In this document: positions 28,891-37,239 of the stretch, one piece after another
Layout: each line of letters begins with the position of its first letter
How positions within the stretch are numbered: the first letter of the stretch is position 1
NCBI RefSeq assembly: GCF_042683045.1
Contig: NZ_JBHUIT010000001.1
Span: 186,001-250,000 of the forward strand
From: Luteolibacter algae
GTDB lineage: Bacteria > Verrucomicrobiota > Verrucomicrobiia > Verrucomicrobiales > Akkermansiaceae
Direction of reading: 5' to 3'
DNA length: 64,000 bases
Program-made: the position numbers and the translations under genes
The notes under the pieces: model-generated
Told to the model about the DNA's origin: nothing
The model's input: only the letters and a program-made list of their open reading frames with translations
Databases searched by the model: none

Positions 28891-30381
28891 TTAGTCGATT
28901 TGCAGAGGTTTGACTTTTGCGGCTTTCTCGAGCTGTTGCTTGCGCAGATCTTCGTAGAACTTCAGGCGGGCGCGTTGATAGGCTTCCGCTTGTAGATATT
29001 CGTTGGCCTTGTTGCCGGCGTTCCACTCGTTCCAGAGTTTTGCAAGCTCCGCGCGGCGTTCCGGCTGTTGCTCGAGAATGTTATTCTTTTCGTATGGATC
29101 CGCAGACATATCGTAGAGCTCCTTCTTATTGCTCTGCATGAGGAACTTGGAGTTCTCGGTCCGCACGGCCCAGGCCTTGCCGTTGTTTTCCCTCCAGAAA
29201 AGCGCGGAGTGAGGTGAGCCTGTGGTTTCGCCGGTGAGGTAGGGAATCAGGTTCACTCCTTCCAGTTTCTCGCCGGAGGTATCACCTCCACCCAATGCTA
29301 CAGCTGTCGCGGCAATATCGAGTGAGGATACCAGTCCATCGAATTTTCCCGGATTCTTCAGCTTCGCCGGCCAGTGGACGATATAGGGAACATGGGAGCC
29401 GCCCTCACGCATGCTGCCTTTGCCATCCCGGAAGGGGCCGCTGCTGGAATAGTTTTCGCGGTCGGTTTTCCCGTATTTCATGGAGGCGCCATTGTCCGAG
29501 AGGAAGAAGATCAGCGTGTTTTCGAATTTGCCGGATTCCTTCAGTGCTGCGACGATCATGCCGATCCCGCAGTCCATTTCATCAATAATCGCGGCATAGA
29601 CGCGGCGGTTTTTATCTTCGATATGGGAGTATTTCGCGATGATCTCTTCAGGTGCCTGAAGCGGCTGGTGGGGTGCGTTATAAGCAAGATAAAGACAAAA
29701 TGGCTCCGTGCCCTTCTTTACGAACTTGACCGCATCCTTGCTGAGGGCGGTGGTCAGATATTCCTCAAATTCCGCGTTTTTGTTGTTCCGGGAAAGCGGC
29801 AGATCGCTGCCTTCGTTTGCAGTGTAGATGGGGTCGCCATCAGGAGTGGTCAGGGGGCGGGTAGTGGTAACGCTGCTGGGAAAGTAGGAATGCCCGCCGG
29901 AAAGAAACCCATAGAAATAATCAAAGCCCCGTTCGTTCGGGTGGAACGGGGGAGCAGCGCCGAGGTGCCATTTGCCGATGATGCCTGTGCGGTAATTGGC
30001 CTTCTTTAGCCGGGTGGCGAAGGTCTTCTCGCTCAAAGGTAGGCCGCTGTGGGTATCAAATGGAGAATTGGTGAGATTGATCTCCAGGCCGAACCTGGCT
30101 TGGTAGCGGCCTGTAATGAGGCCAGCGCGCGATGGGCCGCAGTAGGCATGCGTGACATAGGCATTGGTGCAGCTGATGCCGTTTGCCGCTAACTTGTCTA
30201 AATTCGGCGTGCGGATATCCTTGGCTCCTGTGAAGCCGACATCGCCGTATCCGAGGTCATCTGCAAGAATGACAAGAATATTGGGTTTTTCCCCGGCAGT
30301 AGCGAGGTCAGATGGAATGGCCGCCATTAGCAGGCCGAATCCATAGAGGAACAGAGATTTTAAATTATGCGGGGATTTCAT
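28891..30381 (-). CDS. Secreted type I sulfatase, tandem paralogue
   Basis: A 496-residue sulfatase with signal peptide to about residue 29, 'NILVILADDLGYGD' and Cys-Gly-Pro-Ser-Arg at 81-85. Most of its length aligns without gaps to the 27369 gene, including 'SGGHSYFP' and 'FFLSDNGAS'. Differences cluster in loops such as 'KTDRENYSSSGPFRDG', where substrate contacts are expected, so the two may remove sulfate from different positions. It follows the GH36 gene by 237 bases that contain a large stem-loop. Confidence 0.94.
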   Translation of the reverse strand: MKSPHNLKSLFLYGFGLLMAAIPSDLATAGEKPNILVILADDLGYGDVGFTGAKDIRTPNLDKLAANGISCTNAYVTHAYCGPSRAGLITGRYQARFGLEINLTNSPFDTHSGLPLSEKTFATRLKKANYRTGIIGKWHLGAAPPFHPNERGFDYFYGFLSGGHSYFPSSVTTTRPLTTPDGDPIYTANEGSDLPLSRNNKNAEFEEYLTTALSKDAVKFVKKGTEPFCLYLAYNAPHQPLQAPEEIIAKYSHIEDKNRRVYAAIIDEMDCGIGMIVAALKESGKFENTLIFFLSDNGASMKYGKTDRENYSSSGPFRDGKGSMREGGSHVPYIVHWPAKLKNPGKFDGLVSSLDIAATAVALGGGDTSGEKLEGVNLIPYLTGETTGSPHSALFWRENNGKAWAVRTENSKFLMQSNKKELYDMSADPYEKNNILEQQPERRAELAKLWNEWNAGNKANEYLQAEAYQRARLKFYEDLRKQQLEKAAKVKPLQID

Positions 30382-30511
30382 GACGTTTCAGTAATTCCGG
30401 GTTCTTTCCAGAGAGCCTTGGGAAGGGTATACTGAGCTTACCGCCACCTATTTGTAAAAAAAATCAAACCTGCCACATTTTTATCTCTCCCTGACGAGAA
30501 TTAACCGAGAT

Positions 30512-30566
30512 TTTCCCGCGCATACTTTCGCCGGATTTTATGGCGAAGGTATCCGGTAGCGGGAAA
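30512..30566. repeat. Extended imperfect palindrome / stem-loop
   Basis: An inner 11-pair stem (30522-30532 with 30542-30552, one G-T pair, 9-base loop) is enclosed by an outer eight-pair stem TTTCCCGC/GCGGGAAA (30512-30519 with 30559-30566). It lies between the GH36 stop and the sulfatase start. There is no T-run on either side, so it is not a simple terminator; an RNA processing or stabilising element, or an operator, is possible. Confidence 0.55.
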
Positions 30567-30618
30567 TGGAGTTTGTTTCTGATTGGCTCTATCGCATCGG
30601 CCAATCGGATCCAATTCG

Positions 30619-32736
30619 CTATCTACGATTGATTTCAAAGAGTTCTCCCTGAAATCGATCGGGAAAAGATACTTTGAAACCTTTGGTCGCCAATTGCTCG
30701 CCCGTTCCTCTAAATACGATCTCGCCGGTAGTTGCCAGAATCGCCTCATAGTCAGAGTCCGGATCCAGATGATCCACGGTCACCCACGTTTCCGCTTGGT
30801 GGGATTCCTGTTTAAACACCCCGACGATTCCTCCGGATTTTGTTTCGGTATTTATCCGCTGGAAGCCATCCCAATGTCCCACCTGCGGTTCACCAAAGCC
30901 GGATAAATCTTGGCGAAAGGTCATAAAATCATGCTTTTTCTGCATCGCCTTCAACCAATCCGCCGTGGCTTTTATCTCCTTGCGTTGCTCCGGGGTCAGC
31001 TTACGCGGGTCTCCCAGAACAATCGGTAAAGATCCGGCGAGGGATTTGAAGGAATACATGAAATTGGGGTCATCGAGACTCTGATTGCCGATGACCAGAG
31101 AGGCTGCAGGTATCGTGGGTGTTCTGGACCAGGCAAGGTTGCGCACTCTAAGGGCGCCTTTTGGGGATTGGTTCACGTAATTGGAAAGCCAGTTCCCATC
31201 GGCGTGCTTGCACATATCGAAATCGATCAGGTGGAGGGCACCCATTGTTTCAAAGGTGCAGTCGATAAAGAGGTTGGGCGCGGCATCATGCAGTTCATCA
31301 AACAACTGCCAGGTGGCCTGATACATCTCCAGCATGGATTCGTTACGGTCCTTGTGATCATGATGCGGAGAATGACAGCCGGAGCGTGTTTTGTCGGAAG
31401 TGTAGGCACCTGTTACTGCAGCAAAGTCACCTTTGATATATTCCAATCCGTAGTCATTGACCATGCCGAGTATCACATCCCGGATGTAATCCTTCCAGCC
31501 GGTGGTCATACACATCGATTTCGATTCCCAGCCGTATAGCTGCTCCTCATCGGAATGGAGATTTATATCATCACCGTTCGCCTTTTTCACGGTCCATTCC
31601 GGATGCTTTTTGTAAACTTCGCTTTTCGTTTCCGAAGAACATAGGCTGATCCACACTCCGGGTTTCATACCCTTCGATTTTATGTAGTCGAAAACGGGTT
31701 TCAGTCCGTTTGGAAACTTTTCCTTATCGACTCCCCAGTCGCCATAGGAGTCTTGCCAGCCATCATCAATAATGAATTCTTCTATTCCTATGTCGGCGCA
31801 GGCGTCCACCAATTCATAGATCATCTTTTCATTGATGTTATGCTTAAATGGCTCCCATGTATTATATATGAAAACAGGTTTTTGGTCGACTTTGAAAATG
31901 CGGCACCCCATATGATTCCTTACGAAATTATTGATTGAGGTGTTCACGCAGCTCATCGGCTCATCACTATCCGAATAGAGACCGGAAAATACCCAAGTGC
32001 TTTCCCAGTTTTCATCCGGTTTTATCCATTGGCGGAAGCCAAAGGTTTGATCGATGTGGGTTAAGCCGGAGGTGATCAGACTTGGCTGCTGGAAGGCTGA
32101 AGTTCGTTTCATTACCCCCGGTGCCTCATTTCCTACGAAGATGCCTCTTCGTGATGTATGATGGTGCACCACCATTACAGGATCGTGCCATTCTCCGATA
32201 AACTGTCCCAGGTGCTTTTGTCGGGCATAATCGTTCATCACCCAACAATCCGTCCCGACTCCACCACCGATAAACTTCAGTCGTTCAATATCAAGAGATT
32301 CGATTTTGAGCTCGGAATTACCTCTGTTGAAAAATTCGATCTTTTTCCTGATGATCGGGGATTCCTCATAAATCAGGTAGGTGATACCAATCTCCAGGCC
32401 GGGGTTATTTTTCGATTTCAAATTCAGTTGGATCCCGTCTTTTACCGGTTGGTGGGAAACGTATTCCCAACCACTCATGCCGGTGATTGGCATGTCATTC
32501 AGGAGAAAGGAAAACTCATCCGATTTGGAAACGAACTCCCGGTCCTTCCCAAGTAAACGGAAGCTATTGGTTGTAAGACTGCCATCTTTATTGAGAGATA
32601 TTTGACGTTGGATGACATCGTTCTGTAATGATAGCACGTTATCTTTGTAAATGATGGTGACTTCGGAATATGCTAGGCCGATTAGTGCGATCGAGTAGCG
32701 CGCTATGCGTAGAAGGGAGAAGTTTTTTTTATGCAT
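30619..32736 (-). CDS. Secreted alpha-galactosidase, GH36/melibiase-like
   Basis: A 705-residue enzyme. After an N-terminal export-like segment there is the GH36 N-terminal beta-sandwich, then the TIM barrel with 'EEFIIDDGWQDSYGDWGVDKEKFPNGL' (about 319-345) and the nucleophile in 'YIKGDF' (Asp437). The acid/base should be in the 'LFIDCTFETMGALHLIDFDMC' strand (about 489-509). It removes terminal alpha-linked galactose. It is the first gene of the minus-strand locus, divergent from the GH82 genes; the 450-base gap between them probably holds both promoters. Confidence 0.9.
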   Translation of the reverse strand: MHKKNFSLLRIARYSIALIGLAYSEVTIIYKDNVLSLQNDVIQRQISLNKDGSLTTNSFRLLGKDREFVSKSDEFSFLLNDMPITGMSGWEYVSHQPVKDGIQLNLKSKNNPGLEIGITYLIYEESPIIRKKIEFFNRGNSELKIESLDIERLKFIGGGVGTDCWVMNDYARQKHLGQFIGEWHDPVMVVHHHTSRRGIFVGNEAPGVMKRTSAFQQPSLITSGLTHIDQTFGFRQWIKPDENWESTWVFSGLYSDSDEPMSCVNTSINNFVRNHMGCRIFKVDQKPVFIYNTWEPFKHNINEKMIYELVDACADIGIEEFIIDDGWQDSYGDWGVDKEKFPNGLKPVFDYIKSKGMKPGVWISLCSSETKSEVYKKHPEWTVKKANGDDINLHSDEEQLYGWESKSMCMTTGWKDYIRDVILGMVNDYGLEYIKGDFAAVTGAYTSDKTRSGCHSPHHDHKDRNESMLEMYQATWQLFDELHDAAPNLFIDCTFETMGALHLIDFDMCKHADGNWLSNYVNQSPKGALRVRNLAWSRTPTIPAASLVIGNQSLDDPNFMYSFKSLAGSLPIVLGDPRKLTPEQRKEIKATADWLKAMQKKHDFMTFRQDLSGFGEPQVGHWDGFQRINTETKSGGIVGVFKQESHQAETWVTVDHLDPDSDYEAILATTGEIVFRGTGEQLATKGFKVSFPDRFQGELFEINRR

Positions 32737-33037
32737 ATTATATTTAGTCGGTATATTTACGGGGGGGCAAGCGGTGTAGGACGGGCAGGCTATATTGAGC
32801 TATTTCCAGATTCTGAAACCGTGATGCTCCAGAAAGATAATGAACTACAGATGTTTACGGAAATTTCTTTCGGGCGATGTGCTTGATGCGCTTCTAGAAG
32901 AGGTGGATTCTCCGGCCGAATCATCGATTTGCAACGGCCTGTGATTGATCCATTAGATTGCCGACAGTTTGATATAAAGGAACTTAGGTATTTTCTGGAG
33001 GCAGCCGGGTGCCTTGCTATTCGCGGGTAGCCAGTGA

Positions 33038-33047
33038 GGGGGGGGGG
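33038..33047 (+). repeat. Homopolymeric tract of ten G
   Basis: Ten consecutive G, 140 bases upstream of the first GH82 start. Runs this long are rare by chance and are prone to slippage, which can vary promoter spacing. Confidence 0.9.
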
Positions 33048-33071
33048 TGATGCGGAAATGTGTATTTTTTG

Positions 33072-33091
33072 TAACGAAATTTTGGTCGTTA
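33072..33091. promoter_or_regulatory. Inverted repeat TAACGA/TCGTTA upstream of GH82
   Basis: Six-base complementary arms separated by eight bases, 95 bases before the first GH82 start. It could be an operator. Short arms make chance occurrence possible. Confidence 0.3.
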
Positions 33092-33186
33092 TATTTCTTG
33101 AGTTAAATCTGTTGGAAGTGTTCATATTCGTTTCAATAGGGATTCGGGTAAATCTGGAATGCTCTATTGAAATCAAAAACCCAAAT

Positions 33187-34401
33187 ATGAAAAGAATCAA
33201 AAAACCGCTGAATACAGCATTGGTTTTGGCTGCGCTATCACTAACCAATCATGTGGCACGCGCTGCATATAGTGAACCGGCGAGCTACACGAATGCTCCT
33301 ACAACGATCACTCTCGGTTCGCCGGGATACGAAACTACCGGCGCGGACGATTCCGCGGCTTTTTCCGATGCGATAAACGATGTCGCCGCTGCGGGCGGCG
33401 GGATTGTCTGGGTGCCGGAAGGAGATTATAGCCTGGTCGGAGTGGAAATGAAATCGAACGTCCATCTACGGATCAGGACTGGTTCCATTCTGAGAATGCA
33501 AGCGGAAGGGCTGATGTTCTGGTTCGGCGGGGGAATTGAAAATGTCAGCATCCGAGGTGCCGGCGGCCGATTCACCGTGAACATGGGGAACTTCGATACA
33601 TCCCGCTTTATTACTGGAAACGGCGTAGATAATATGCTGGTAGCAAATATCGACATCGAGGATCCTCACGAAACAGTTTATAGCAGTATCAGTCTCGGAT
33701 GGGATCGGATACGTGACGAGACCCCCAGCAATGTCACTGTTAGGAATATCTCCTGCCTGAATAAGGAACACTACGGTTACGGGATTATCCAGGCACAGGC
33801 TGCGAGTGATTCGTTTTTCACAAACCTAGAAGGTCACGGTGGAGTTCCCGTGCGGCTGGAGACGGGCTGGAAGCTAATGAATCTCGCCAAAAGGGGAGGC
33901 GTGTTTAATATCAAAGCAACAAATATCACTTCCAAAGATGGCCAGGCTGCGGTGATGATGCAGCCCCACACCATTACCAATGGAGATGTGTTCATCAATC
34001 ACGTGAATTCCGTCGGGAGCGAATTCACTGTGGTTCTCGAAAAGGGAGGAACATGGAAGTATAGTGCTCAGGAAGTGCAGGATTACGGTCTGGCCACCGG
34101 GACCTTTGGTATGATCAGTGTGGGAAATGCCCATGGTGCCTATCACTCCAGCGGAGTTCCGACCCGCTATTCACGTTTGGATAATTACACGCCTTCCGAG
34201 CTCCAGAAGGTCTTCCGGGATCCTGGTAAAATATCCGGACACAGCGGTCCATCGATCGCGGTTGTTGGAAATTACGGAGATAGCAGCTCGCTGACTACCT
34301 GGAATATTTCAGGAACAGGAGGCTATGTGAATCCGCTTATCTCGGACGAGGATGATGAATACAATCATTCCTCGGCAGATAAAAAGCGTCCTTCGCTCTG
34401 A
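33187..34401 (+). CDS. Secreted GH82-family (iota-carrageenase-like) beta-helix protein, copy 1
   Basis: A 404-residue right-handed beta-helix protein with signal peptide residues 1-26. The segment 'YGYGIIQAQAASDSFF...GGVPVRLETG...KATNITSKDGQAAVMMQPH...NGDVF' aligns, as recalled, without gaps to Alteromonas fortis iota-carrageenase. Gln202, Glu225 and His261 match its Gln222, Glu245 and His281 at a constant offset of 20, but Asp247, the proposed base, is Gly227 here. GH82 enzymes cut iota-carrageenan by inversion. The missing Asp means activity or substrate may differ. The ATG at 33187 starts the signal peptide; the frame opens earlier. Confidence 0.85.
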   Translation: MKRIKKPLNTALVLAALSLTNHVARAAYSEPASYTNAPTTITLGSPGYETTGADDSAAFSDAINDVAAAGGGIVWVPEGDYSLVGVEMKSNVHLRIRTGSILRMQAEGLMFWFGGGIENVSIRGAGGRFTVNMGNFDTSRFITGNGVDNMLVANIDIEDPHETVYSSISLGWDRIRDETPSNVTVRNISCLNKEHYGYGIIQAQAASDSFFTNLEGHGGVPVRLETGWKLMNLAKRGGVFNIKATNITSKDGQAAVMMQPHTITNGDVFINHVNSVGSEFTVVLEKGGTWKYSAQEVQDYGLATGTFGMISVGNAHGAYHSSGVPTRYSRLDNYTPSELQKVFRDPGKISGHSGPSIAVVGNYGDSSSLTTWNISGTGGYVNPLISDEDDEYNHSSADKKRPSL

Positions 34402-34594
34402 GTCTGATATAGCGGCGGGCGTGCCTCGCGTCCGTCGCTCGGAGCGTTTCGGCTGCGGCCATGTTATTAGAGAGATATGATTTATCTCTATGAGTTATCC
34501 CTGGAGTCTTCTTGTTGTGAGATCGGAGATTTCTCTGATTTTTAGGACCGAGAAGATTTATTTTGGATATGCGTGTGAATCTATTATTTGAATT

Positions 34595-35806
34595 ATGAAA
34601 ATTATTAAATCTGATGTTAGTGTTTTAAGTGTTACTGCTGTTATTTCATGTATGATTGCTCAGCCGGTATTGGCTGCATATAGTGAGCCTGCAAGCTACA
34701 CGAATCCTCCTGAAACCATAAATCTAGGGAGCGTGGGTTACGAAACGATTGGCTGGGATGACTCCGCCGCATTTCGTAACGCGATTGATGACGTCGCGGC
34801 TGCCGGTGGTGGCGTGGTGTGGGTGCCGAACGGAGATTACAGGCTTTCCGCAGTTTCCATGAAGTCGAATGTTCATTTGAAAATTCACAAGAATGCAACG
34901 CTGACGCTGCATAGTGAGACAAGTATGTTCAATTTCACCGGCGGGATAAGAAATACCAGTATTCGTGGCATCGGGGGGCGGTTTACTGTCAAAATACCCG
35001 ATTACAATTCCGCCCGGTTCGTTTACGCAACCGGCGTGAACAATATGATGGTCACAAATGTTGATATCGAAGATCCATTCGAAACGATCTATAGCAGCTT
35101 TGAGCTGACCTGGGATCGCGTAAGAAATGAAACTCCGAAAAATCTGACGATTAGTAACATCTCATGCTTAAATAAGGAGCATTATGGATATGGAATCATC
35201 CAGGCCCAGGCTGCGAGTGACAGTTACTTCTTTAATCTGGAAGGTCATGGTGGCGTGCCTGTGCGATTGGAAACTGGCTGGACTCTGATGAATTTGGCGA
35301 AAGAAGGAGGGGTTTTCAATATCAAGGCGACCAATATCACGTCCGAGGACGGGCAGGCGGCGGTGATGATGCAGCCGCATACCAGATCCAATGGCGATGT
35401 TTTCCTGAATTTCATCGATGCCGTGGGAAGCGAATTCGCGGTAAGCCTGGAGAAAGGTGGAACGTGGAAATACACAGCCCAGCAAATTGCGGACTACAAT
35501 CTAGGCACGGGTAACTTCGGAAAAGTGAGCATCGGTAACGCTCATGCGGTCTACCGTGGTTCCGGTGTGCCGACACGTTATGCACACCTAGATTTCTATC
35601 CCGAATCCGAGCTCCTCAAGGTGTTCCGGGATGGGAACGAAATCGAAGGATACAGCGGGCCATCAATTGCAACCTTTGGAAATCATGGGGATGCGAACCA
35701 GCTGATCACCTGGAAGATCACAGCTTCGCCGGGCTTTGTAAATCCTCCGATTTCCACAGAGGATTACAATCATCCGAATTCTAAAAAGAATCGTCCGTCG
35801 CTTTAA
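34595..35806 (+). CDS. Secreted GH82-family beta-helix protein, copy 2
   Basis: A 403-residue tandem paralogue of the preceding gene with signal peptide to about residue 28. The equivalents are Gln203, Glu226 and His262, and the Asp position is again Gly (228). Both copies end in Lys-Lys-x-Arg-Pro-Ser-Leu, a shared C-terminal tag of unknown meaning. The first 100 bases of the gene and its leader are richer in A/T than the neighbours. The gap to copy 1 is 193 bases, so it may have its own promoter. Confidence 0.85.
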   Translation: MKIIKSDVSVLSVTAVISCMIAQPVLAAYSEPASYTNPPETINLGSVGYETIGWDDSAAFRNAIDDVAAAGGGVVWVPNGDYRLSAVSMKSNVHLKIHKNATLTLHSETSMFNFTGGIRNTSIRGIGGRFTVKIPDYNSARFVYATGVNNMMVTNVDIEDPFETIYSSFELTWDRVRNETPKNLTISNISCLNKEHYGYGIIQAQAASDSYFFNLEGHGGVPVRLETGWTLMNLAKEGGVFNIKATNITSEDGQAAVMMQPHTRSNGDVFLNFIDAVGSEFAVSLEKGGTWKYTAQQIADYNLGTGNFGKVSIGNAHAVYRGSGVPTRYAHLDFYPESELLKVFRDGNEIEGYSGPSIATFGNHGDANQLITWKITASPGFVNPPISTEDYNHPNSKKNRPSL

Positions 35807-35881
35807 AAGGGCGTGATTCCACATAGGCAGCCACATCCTTCGACGGTGTGGCTGCTTCCATTAGCTTTCTCCAGATTCTCT

Positions 35882-37210
35882 ATGATGAAGACCCAAACCT
35901 TATTGCAAATTTCAACACTTTTACTCGTCGGTGGCACCGGTTTCTTTCTGGGAAAACAAACTGCTGCGGATCAAGTCGGGCTTTTGGTCGCTGGCTTGGT
36001 CGATGGACAGGGTGCAGGCTCCGGCAACCACCGCACTCCATCGCGAGCCGATGCGATGAGCCATAAAAAGCTTTCCGGTGCTGGTAATTTGATGAGCGAG
36101 CGCTTGCAACAATACCAGGGACTGCCGTCGGCCGAATTGCGACGTGAAGCAAAGGCGCTTGGAAAAATGTCTTTGGCAGAGCAAGCCATGTTTGCTCCTG
36201 CGCTCTTTGCCGCCTTGGCGGAGATTGATCCAGCAGCTGCTTTGCTGGCCGCCAGCGATTTTAAAGCTTCGAAGGAAAGTCTCATAGCCATGGTTCTGGC
36301 GGCCTGGACCGAAAAGTCCCCGCTGGAGGCTGCGGATTTTTACAAGAAAAATGAGCTGACATTGTTCAATCGGAATTACCTCAATCCCTGGGATCAAGTC
36401 AGCGGCTCCGAGACAGTGGCGATGGCCTTGGCTGGGATAGATCCCGCCGGAGCATTGCGTTGGGCTAAAGAACTGGGCGATCTAGCGGATCAAGGTGAAG
36501 CGATCAGCGGAATTTTCAAGCTTCAGACTGAATCTTCACCGCAAGCTGCGCTCGCAATGCTGGAGGGACTTTCGGAAGGTGAGAAAGAGCACGCGCTCAA
36601 AGCTATTGCCAGCACATGGTCGGAAACCGATATTGCCGGAGCGATTGATTGGGTGAATTCGCTCGATGAGCATGAGCATCCGCTGGTTCTTCCGCTCATC
36701 ATCCGCGGCATGGCACAAAGTGACCCCGCGGTGGCTTCGGGATACTTGAAATACATTTCGGGAAACCGGGATCAAGTGATCGGGGATATCATCAGATCTT
36801 GGGGAGATAAGGACCCTCAGGCAGCCGCAGAGTGGATGGTAAGGGGGACAAGCGTGGAGGAGCAAAATTTCCTGATGGCACCTTTGCTGACAAAATGGGT
36901 TGGCGAGGATGTCAAAATGGCACGCGGTTGGGTGCTGGAGCAGAATAAAGGAGCATCGAAAGATGCAGCGGTTGCCGCGTATGTGAGAGCGACAGCAAGT
37001 GGTATCGAGAAGCCCTTGGATCTCGTGGATATGGCCAGCAAGGAAATTACGGACCCTACGAAGCGCGAGCGCGTGATCACTGATGCGCTGGTTTCGTGGG
37101 CTAGGAAAGAACCACAGGCATCAAAAGCTTTTGCGGAAAACTACGGCCTTTCCAACAAAGCGCTTGCGAGCTTTTTGCATCGGGTAAACGCCCAATCTCC
37201 ATTGGATTGA
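35882..37210 (+). CDS. Membrane-anchored helical-repeat protein of unknown function
   Basis: A 442-residue protein. One N-terminal hydrophobic segment ('LLQISTLLLVGGTGFFLG') serves as signal or anchor. The rest is alpha-helical, with repeated units of about 30 residues following an 'A-x-x-x-x-x-W-x-x-x-x-P-x-x-A' pattern, for example 'MVLAAWTEKSPLEAADFY', 'AIASTWSETDIAGAIDWV', 'DIIRSWGDKDPQAAAEWM' and 'ALVSWARKEPQASKAFAE'. The units probably stack as a solenoid. No enzymatic motif is seen. Such proteins are numerous in Verrucomicrobia; a role in protein binding is inferred. An in-frame ATG at 35885 is an equal alternative start. Confidence 0.75.
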   Translation: MMKTQTLLQISTLLLVGGTGFFLGKQTAADQVGLLVAGLVDGQGAGSGNHRTPSRADAMSHKKLSGAGNLMSERLQQYQGLPSAELRREAKALGKMSLAEQAMFAPALFAALAEIDPAAALLAASDFKASKESLIAMVLAAWTEKSPLEAADFYKKNELTLFNRNYLNPWDQVSGSETVAMALAGIDPAGALRWAKELGDLADQGEAISGIFKLQTESSPQAALAMLEGLSEGEKEHALKAIASTWSETDIAGAIDWVNSLDEHEHPLVLPLIIRGMAQSDPAVASGYLKYISGNRDQVIGDIIRSWGDKDPQAAAEWMVRGTSVEEQNFLMAPLLTKWVGEDVKMARGWVLEQNKGASKDAAVAAYVRATASGIEKPLDLVDMASKEITDPTKRERVITDALVSWARKEPQASKAFAENYGLSNKALASFLHRVNAQSPLD

Positions 37211-37239
37211 GCGTTTCAGAAAGAGCAAAACTCCACCGG

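Larger units (their letters stand above)
32737..33186. other. Divergent intergenic region with poly-G tract and gene remnant
   Basis: 450 bases with no intact gene between GH36 (minus) and GH82 (plus). It contains a seven-G run at 32761, a ten-G run at 33038, an inverted repeat at 33072-33091, and out-of-frame coding remnants at 32876-33030 reading 'DVLDALLEEVDSPAES' and then 'DIKELRYFLEAAGCLAIRG'. Those remnants resemble the linker of XylR-type (LacI sensor plus AraC) regulators. Promoters of the two flanking operons should lie here but no consensus pair stands out. Confidence 0.55.
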
